Origin: Mucilaginibacter auburnensis
GTDB taxonomy: Bacteria > Bacteroidota > Bacteroidia > Sphingobacteriales > Sphingobacteriaceae
Reading direction: 5' to 3'
Assembly (NCBI RefSeq): GCF_002797815.1
Contig: NZ_PGFJ01000001.1
Span: 1,116,001-1,180,000 of the forward strand
Length of the DNA stretch: 64,000 nt
Part shown: piece after piece, positions 58,957-64,000 of the stretch
How positions within the stretch are numbered: position 1 is the stretch's first letter
Layout: the number at the start of each line of letters is the position of its first letter
Notes under the pieces: generated by a model
Told to the model about the DNA's origin: nothing
The model's database searches: none
The model's input: the letters and a program-made list of their open reading frames with translations, nothing else
Made by a program: the position numbers and the translations under genes

Positions 58957-59781
58957 ATGAAACACAGAAATCTAGTAAATCATGCCTTGTTATTGTTGAT
59001 CACAACAATTTTTTTAGGCCTATGCTCCTGCTCATCAATAAAAAGCGTAAAATACTTTGCTGATATACCCGATTCGGGAAAGGTAATAAAAACCACGCAG
59101 GTGCCTTTTATTGAGCCGGTAATTCAAACTGATGACATTCTTACTATAAGTATTCAAAGTTTAGATCCAAAATATACAGAGATATTATCAAAAGGTGCGC
59201 TCCAAAGTTCAGCAGTTGCTAATAGTTCGGCAGTAAATTCTCCTGGTTCAATGATCTCAGGTTACCTGGTTGACAGAAGCGGCAATATTGAAATACCTAT
59301 ATTAGGTAGTGTTCATGTCGGTGGCTTAACCAGCGAGCAAGCCCGTGAGTTGCTTAGAAGTAAAGCTGCTGCAGCAGGTTTTAAAGATGTTACTGTTAAC
59401 CTTCGTTATGCTAACTTTAGAATTACAGTGTATGGTGAAGTTAACAAACCGGGTACTTTCTCTATGTCTAACGAGAAGGTAACTATTATTGATGCGTTGG
59501 GTTTAGCAGGCGATTTAACGATTTATGGCCGACGTGATAACGTGTTGTTGCAAAGGCAAAATCCTGACGGTACCCGTGAGTTTGTACGTATTAACTTAAA
59601 CAAAAGCGACATCCTGCATTCTCCCTATTATTACCTTCGTCAGAACGACTATATTTACGTAGAGCCGATAAGAACAAAGGCAGTAGCATCTGATGCTATA
59701 TTAAGCAGAGGTATATCAATTACAACTACCGTTATATCGTTTGTGATATCAGTGCTGGTGGTGATCATAGCAAAAAAATAA
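58957..59781 (+). CDS. Polysaccharide export lipoprotein (Wza/BexD-like)
   Basis: A 274-residue outer-membrane export protein. Lipoprotein signal FLGLCSC (Cys23 or Cys25), polysaccharide export domain (QTDDILTISIQSLDPKYTEIL, abbreviated; YLVDRSGNIEIPILGSVHVGGLT), a SLBB domain (VYGEVNKPGTFSM...IDALGLAGDLT), and a C-terminal hydrophobic segment (TTTVISFVISVLVVIIA) that could span the membrane. It is followed after nine bases by its Wzc-like partner. Confidence 0.93.
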   Translation: MKHRNLVNHALLLLITTIFLGLCSCSSIKSVKYFADIPDSGKVIKTTQVPFIEPVIQTDDILTISIQSLDPKYTEILSKGALQSSAVANSSAVNSPGSMISGYLVDRSGNIEIPILGSVHVGGLTSEQARELLRSKAAAAGFKDVTVNLRYANFRITVYGEVNKPGTFSMSNEKVTIIDALGLAGDLTIYGRRDNVLLQRQNPDGTREFVRINLNKSDILHSPYYYLRQNDYIYVEPIRTKAVASDAILSRGISITTTVISFVISVLVVIIAKK

Positions 59782-59790
59782 ATTTAGATA

Positions 59791-62223
59791 ATGTCACAGT
59801 TTGTGGATAAAAATAATGATACCGATACCCGGGTTATAAATGCACCGGAGGAAGATAGCATTGATATAAAGGCTATTATTTCTCAAATTGTTCATAACTG
59901 GCCCTTAATGGTGTTAAGCTGCGCAATTTGTTTGTCTTTAGCATTTCTATACGGACGGTATTCATCGCCTGAATGGAATGTTGCAGCTAAGCTATTGGTA
60001 GAAGATCCAAAAAGTGGCGCGTCGGGTGGTATGGCAGGCGGAATGCCGGCAGACTTTAGCGCTTTGTTCGGTATCAAAAGCAGCGCTGATAACGAAGTGC
60101 AAATATTGAAATCAAGGAGCTTAATGGAAAAAGTTGTAAGAACAATGCAACTTAACATCCGCACCTTGATGAAAAGCCGCATAAGAACTACAGAAATTTA
60201 TGAAGAGTCGCCGTTTAGCGTAAAGATCAACTACAATTCAGATACGCTAAAAGCACGTGAATATGATATTACTATTTTAGATGCGGGGCACTATCGCATC
60301 CAAAACAGTAAAGATGAAGTTGACATTAAGGCACAATTTGGTAAACCGGTAGCATTAAAGCAATATAATTTAACGCTTGAAAAAAAGCCATACTCTGCAA
60401 ACAGTGGCGATTTTATTATAGCTGTACAGTCTGAAGATTCGGCCATTGAGCTTTTCTCTTCTGTTTTTGCCGCTGATCTTTCTGATAAGAAATCAACCAC
60501 CATTGATTTGGGCTTTAAATATCCCAATCCTAAAAAAGGTGAGGCCATTTTAAATGAATTAATCAAGCAGTACATAAAATCCAATCTTCAAAATAAAGTT
60601 GAGGTTGCAGATAGTACAATTGCGTTCATTAATAACGAGATAAAACTGGTTGGATCTCAGTTAACCGGCGTAGAGAAAGAATTTCAGGAATTCAGAGAGC
60701 AAGCTAACATTGCCGACCTTGACGCTCAATCTGGTACATTGGTAAAAAATGCCAGCGATTATTACGACAAATTAAGCCAAAGCACCATACAGTTGACCGT
60801 TATCAACGATATGAAAAAGATGCTTGATAATCCGGGAAACAAGCAGTTGTTACCATCGGGCTTGGTTGTTAGTGGTACCACCGGAGATCCATCATTCACG
60901 CAATTGATAAGCGTTTACAACGATTTGTTGATTGCAAGAGATCAGGCAAGTTTATCTTTAACGGATACAAGTCCTACCATAATAAATTACAATAGCCAGC
61001 TTGCCAACGTGCGCGATAATATTTTAAAATCTTTAGATTCTTATCGCAAAGGACTGGTTGCTACACAAGAGCAGTTAAAAAAGCAAAACAGCAGCTTTCT
61101 TGGTCAGTTAAAGCAAGTGCCTGCAAAACAGAGGCTTTATCTTGATTATCAGCGCCAACAACAGGTTAAGCAAGAGCTTTATGTTTACTTGCTTCAAAAG
61201 AAAGAAGAAACAGCTATATCAAAAACTTCAACCATATCAAGTTCGCGTATAATTGACCCTGCAAAAAGTGAGTCTTTTCCTTTCAAGCCAAGAAAGAATA
61301 TAATTTATTTGGGGGGATTGCTGTTAGGTTTACTTTTACCCGGAGCATATTTATACATCAAGAATTTGCTTAATGTAAGGATAAACACCAGGGCGGATAT
61401 TGAAAAAGGTACTACTGCGACCGTTATTGGCGAGATAAGCCACAATGATGAACAGAAGAACCTGGTTGTAACGAAGAATTCAAGAACTATAATCTCAGAA
61501 CAATTCAGAAGTTTAAGAACCAACCTTCAGTATGCTTTAGACTCGTCTAAACCAAATGTGCTGTTGTTTACATCAAGTATGAGTGGCGAGGGAAAAAGCT
61601 TTTTAACCCTCAACCTTGGTAGTGCAATAGCCCTTACCGGTAAAAAGGTTGTGTTCCTGGAGCTTGACCTTCGTAAGCCAAAGTTGTCTGAGAATATGGA
61701 TACAGACCACAATAATGGTTTCACAAATTATGTAGTTTCTTCATCAACAGATCTAAGCTCAATACTTAAGCAGACATCATTTGATGAAAATTGTTATCTG
61801 ATATCGTCAGGACCTATTCCGCCGAATCCTTCAGAGTTGCTGATCAGCAAAAAACTTGAAGATATGATCAATGAATTAAAGAAAACCTTTGATTTCATTA
61901 TTATTGACTGTGCTCCGGTAGGCTTGGTAACAGATGCTATGCTGTTGGAAAAATATGCCGACATGACATTCTACATCGTAAGGCAGGATTACACCTTCAA
62001 ATCACAACTGAGCATTATTAATGACCTGAAGGTTAATAAAAAGGCTAAAAACGTATATGTAGTAGTGAACGATATAAAATCTGAAAAAGGTGGTTATGGT
62101 TATGGCTACGGCTATGGTTACGGCTACGGCTATGGTTACGGCTATGGTTACGGCTATGGTAACTATGGTGGCTACGTTGAAGAGACCAAGAAGAAAAAGA
62201 AATTCCCTTGGTTTAAGAAGTAG
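59791..62223 (+). CDS. Wzc-like tyrosine autokinase with (Tyr-Gly)11 tail
   Basis: An 810-residue inner-membrane co-polymerase. Wzz domain with helices near residues 37-53 and 508-526, a periplasmic coiled region, then a BY-kinase domain: Walker A GEGKS at 599-603, Walker A' LELDLRK near 623-629, Walker B FIIID at 702-706. The tail has eleven successive Tyr-Gly pairs (769-790), then NYGGY and a Lys-rich end. Tyr-rich tails are the autophosphorylation sites of these kinases; the one here is exceptionally regular. The PHP phosphatase at 9300 is a plausible opponent. Confidence 0.92.
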   Translation: MSQFVDKNNDTDTRVINAPEEDSIDIKAIISQIVHNWPLMVLSCAICLSLAFLYGRYSSPEWNVAAKLLVEDPKSGASGGMAGGMPADFSALFGIKSSADNEVQILKSRSLMEKVVRTMQLNIRTLMKSRIRTTEIYEESPFSVKINYNSDTLKAREYDITILDAGHYRIQNSKDEVDIKAQFGKPVALKQYNLTLEKKPYSANSGDFIIAVQSEDSAIELFSSVFAADLSDKKSTTIDLGFKYPNPKKGEAILNELIKQYIKSNLQNKVEVADSTIAFINNEIKLVGSQLTGVEKEFQEFREQANIADLDAQSGTLVKNASDYYDKLSQSTIQLTVINDMKKMLDNPGNKQLLPSGLVVSGTTGDPSFTQLISVYNDLLIARDQASLSLTDTSPTIINYNSQLANVRDNILKSLDSYRKGLVATQEQLKKQNSSFLGQLKQVPAKQRLYLDYQRQQQVKQELYVYLLQKKEETAISKTSTISSSRIIDPAKSESFPFKPRKNIIYLGGLLLGLLLPGAYLYIKNLLNVRINTRADIEKGTTATVIGEISHNDEQKNLVVTKNSRTIISEQFRSLRTNLQYALDSSKPNVLLFTSSMSGEGKSFLTLNLGSAIALTGKKVVFLELDLRKPKLSENMDTDHNNGFTNYVVSSSTDLSSILKQTSFDENCYLISSGPIPPNPSELLISKKLEDMINELKKTFDFIIIDCAPVGLVTDAMLLEKYADMTFYIVRQDYTFKSQLSIINDLKVNKKAKNVYVVVNDIKSEKGGYGYGYGYGYGYGYGYGYGYGYGNYGGYVEETKKKKKFPWFKK

Positions 62224-62497
62224 TTTTACCGGGTTTTCTAAAAGCTAACACCCGAAGCTAAGCTGTGAATGGCTGTGATAGTGATTTGAGTTATCAATCC
62301 AGGGCCTCGCTTAATTTGTTCGCGTTTATTTCATAGTGATATAAAATATGCGGTTAACTGCTTTGAAGATTAGAACTACTACGCTTTAAGCATAAAAGGC
62401 AAAAAAAGCAACAGCAGGTTTTAAGGCATGCTATGCAATGAGGTTTTGACCTTATTGCTAACGATAATAATGTAAAAACTATGTTTTGGCATATGGA

Positions 62498-62505
62498 TAA
62501 CTTTG
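62498..62505 (+). promoter_or_regulatory. -7 box before the acyltransferase
   Basis: TAACTTTG, perfect TAnnTTTG, ten bases before the ATG at 62516. The 292-bp gap 62224-62515 shows no gene; an imperfect hairpin (CGGGTTTT with AACACCCG) follows the kinase stop. Confidence 0.55.
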
Positions 62506-62515
62506 CAAAATAGCA

Positions 62516-64000
62516 ATGGATTTTAGAAAGGACATACAAGGACTTAGAGCTTTAGCATTTTTATCTGTATTTATTTTTCACCTGAATTCGGCATGGTTGC
62601 CAGGCGGCTTTATTGGCGTTGATGTTTTTTTTGTGATCTCAGGCTATTTAATTACGTCAATTATCCTACACCAAAGATCAAAAGGAACATTTAGCTTTTC
62701 ATCTTTTTACACCAAACGCGCCAAAAGAATTGTGCCTGCACAATATATAATGTTGCTGATAGTCGCGTTGGCCAGTTTTAACATTTACCTGTACGCAGAT
62801 ATGGGGAGTTTGCGAAGATGGTTGCTAAGCTCGGCACTTTACTTCTCTAATATTATTTTCGCTACCAGCGATAACTACTTTGGAGCCAAAGCAACGCAAA
62901 ATCCGGTATTGCATACGTGGTCTTTATCTATTGAGATGCAATTTTATTTTTTGCTGCCGCTGCTTTTGGTCTATGTAAAGGAAAAATATTTAAAAAGCGT
63001 TGTTATTGCGCTTATTGTAATGTTTACCGCATACGGTTGCTACGAGATATTTATAGCCGAAAAGCAGCAGGAAGCTTACTTCTCTTTGTTTACCCGTATT
63101 CCGGAGTTTTTGATAGGCAGTATATTTAGCATCTATTTTAGAAACAAAAGTTTAGGAAAGCTGAGCTTTGCGGGCAGCTTAACGGGTATTATACTGATAG
63201 TATTAAGTGCCGTTTTTGTGAGTGAATCATCACCCTTTCCCGGTGTTTTAGCTTTAGTGCCTTGTTTAGGTGCCGGATTATTACTGGTTTCTGCTGAAAA
63301 TCCTCTAACAAAAATTTTCTCAAACAAGGTGTCTTTTTACATCGGTGAGTTGTCATATTCTTTGTATTTATGGCACTGGCCAGTAATGGCATTGCTTAGA
63401 TATAATAACGACAGTTATAATTTCTCTGCAACAGAAGTTATAATGGTGACGTTTTTAACCGCTTTATTAAGTTGGTTATCGTTCAATTTTGTAGAGAATT
63501 TTTTCAAGGAGAAGAAAACAGGGTTTGCAAAATACTTTGCACCTGTAGCAATGTTAGTTCTGGTCTTTTCTTTTTTATTACCTAAAGCGTCAGCTTTCAA
63601 AAAACTGCCCGACGCATTTGTTAACTATTCATTTTTTGGAGATAAATCAAACATAACTTTAGAAAAAGCACCTGCTGTAGAAAAGTTGGGTGATCCGACT
63701 AAAGATGATAAGGTTTTGTTTATAGGCGACTCTAACGGTGGGGCTTTAAAGGCCTTTCTTGATTATATGGGTAAACATGACGGGTTTAGTTTTTTAACAA
63801 TGAACACCCATACTTACCCGCCGATTTTTGGGCTAAAAAAATCAGACACTAAAGACGATTTAATTAATCCTAATCAAAACGCAGCTTTAGATAAAGCATT
63901 ATTGAGTGCAGAGTTTTTAAAGAAGTACGTAAACGAAAGCAAGATTATTATTATAGTAGCGGCAAGGTACGATAGAATAGCTTCGGAAGTTGAAGGAATT
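62516..64000 (+). CDS. OafA/YrhL-type acyltransferase with SGNH domain (3' end beyond window)
   Basis: An open frame of 495 codons without a stop before the edge. It starts MDFRKDIQGLRALAFLS. RDIQGLRA-type opening, GGFIGVDVFFVISGYLIT, FYTKRAKRIVPA, HTWSLSIEMQFYFLLP and SYSLYLWHWP define the AT3 membrane acyltransferase with about ten helices; the soluble part has FIGDSNGGAL, the SGNH GDS block. It would O-acetylate the exopolysaccharide made by this cluster. It has its own promoter box, so it may be a separate unit from wzc. Confidence 0.9.
   Translation, partial: MDFRKDIQGLRALAFLSVFIFHLNSAWLPGGFIGVDVFFVISGYLITSIILHQRSKGTFSFSSFYTKRAKRIVPAQYIMLLIVALASFNIYLYADMGSLRRWLLSSALYFSNIIFATSDNYFGAKATQNPVLHTWSLSIEMQFYFLLPLLLVYVKEKYLKSVVIALIVMFTAYGCYEIFIAEKQQEAYFSLFTRIPEFLIGSIFSIYFRNKSLGKLSFAGSLTGIILIVLSAVFVSESSPFPGVLALVPCLGAGLLLVSAENPLTKIFSNKVSFYIGELSYSLYLWHWPVMALLRYNNDSYNFSATEVIMVTFLTALLSWLSFNFVENFFKEKKTGFAKYFAPVAMLVLVFSFLLPKASAFKKLPDAFVNYSFFGDKSNITLEKAPAVEKLGDPTKDDKVLFIGDSNGGALKAFLDYMGKHDGFSFLTMNTHTYPPIFGLKKSDTKDDLINPNQNAALDKALLSAEFLKKYVNESKIIIIVAARYDRIASEVEGI

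Noticed and set aside
62354-62539. Minus-strand open frame of 61 codons before the acyltransferase
   Set aside because: It overlaps the acyltransferase promoter and start; cysteine-rich low-complexity translation without support.

Overview
The window reads as chromosomal DNA of a Bacteroidota member, most likely family Sphingobacteriaceae (Mucilaginibacter or Pedobacter type). This rests on Bacteroidota-type promoters (-7 box TAnnTTTG), scarce Shine-Dalgarno sites, many lipoproteins and beta-barrels, GH92 and GH3 enzymes, an OmpA-like protein, a Bacteroidota-type MACPF lipoprotein, and the protein sequences of RpoB and ParE. There is no rRNA, CRISPR array, transposase, integrase or phage gene. 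About 45 protein genes and 5 tRNAs are supported.

Layout. 1-9.2 kb: a partial metallo-beta-lactamase-fold exonuclease, tail-specific protease Prc, glutamate formimidoyltransferase, an exported unknown, topoisomerase IV ParE, ferrochelatase and a MacB/FtsX-type permease. 9.3-14.6 kb: a four-gene minus-strand operon for surface polysaccharide precursors (UDP-xylose synthase, GalE, RfbB, CpsB/YwqE-type phosphatase) divergent from Kdo transferase WaaA. 14.7-21.1 kb: an ECF sigma factor, a GH92 mannosidase, and a pair made of a PhoX-like lipoprotein and an imelysin-like/di-heme peroxidase fusion. 21.5-24.5 kb: LemA, two TPM-domain proteins, an unknown and a Nudix hydrolase. 24.5-39.7 kb: MsbA-type ABC exporter, GT9 glycosyltransferase, beta-barrel, NagZ-like GH3, RecB-like helicase-nuclease, LigA, a dicarboxylate symporter, an exported PPC-domain protein, a second Nudix protein, and a divergent SDR/HxlR pair with a GTAAC-rich control region. 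39.8-44.4 kb: MACPF lipoprotein with three C-terminal repeats, small genes including a frameshifted DUF3784-like gene, a beta-barrel and an OmpA-like protein. 45-58.5 kb: the conserved expression block tRNA-Thr, Tyr, Gly, Thr, tuf, tRNA-Trp, secE, nusG, rplKAJL, rpoB, rpoC. 58.5-64 kb: a DUF3467 protein and the start of an exopolysaccharide cluster (Wza-like exporter, Wzc-like tyrosine kinase, OafA-like acyltransferase cut by the window edge).

The most unusual structure is not a gene. Ten intergenic gaps hold inverted repeats whose arms are built from phased 7-bp (seven loci) or 8-bp (three loci) words. The word differs between loci but is shared by the two arms of a locus. They occur in convergent or co-directional gaps and in the tRNA, nusG-rplK, rplL-rpoB and rpoB-rpoC spacers; I saw none in the nine divergent promoter gaps. 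Three further gaps hold other long hairpins: two of a GTCATTCTGA type and one C-rich nested element. Second in interest are the MACPF lipoprotein (resembling secreted antimicrobial Bacteroidota proteins), the GTAAC control region, promoter boxes so close to start codons that leaderless mRNAs are likely, and the imelysin-like/peroxidase fusion.
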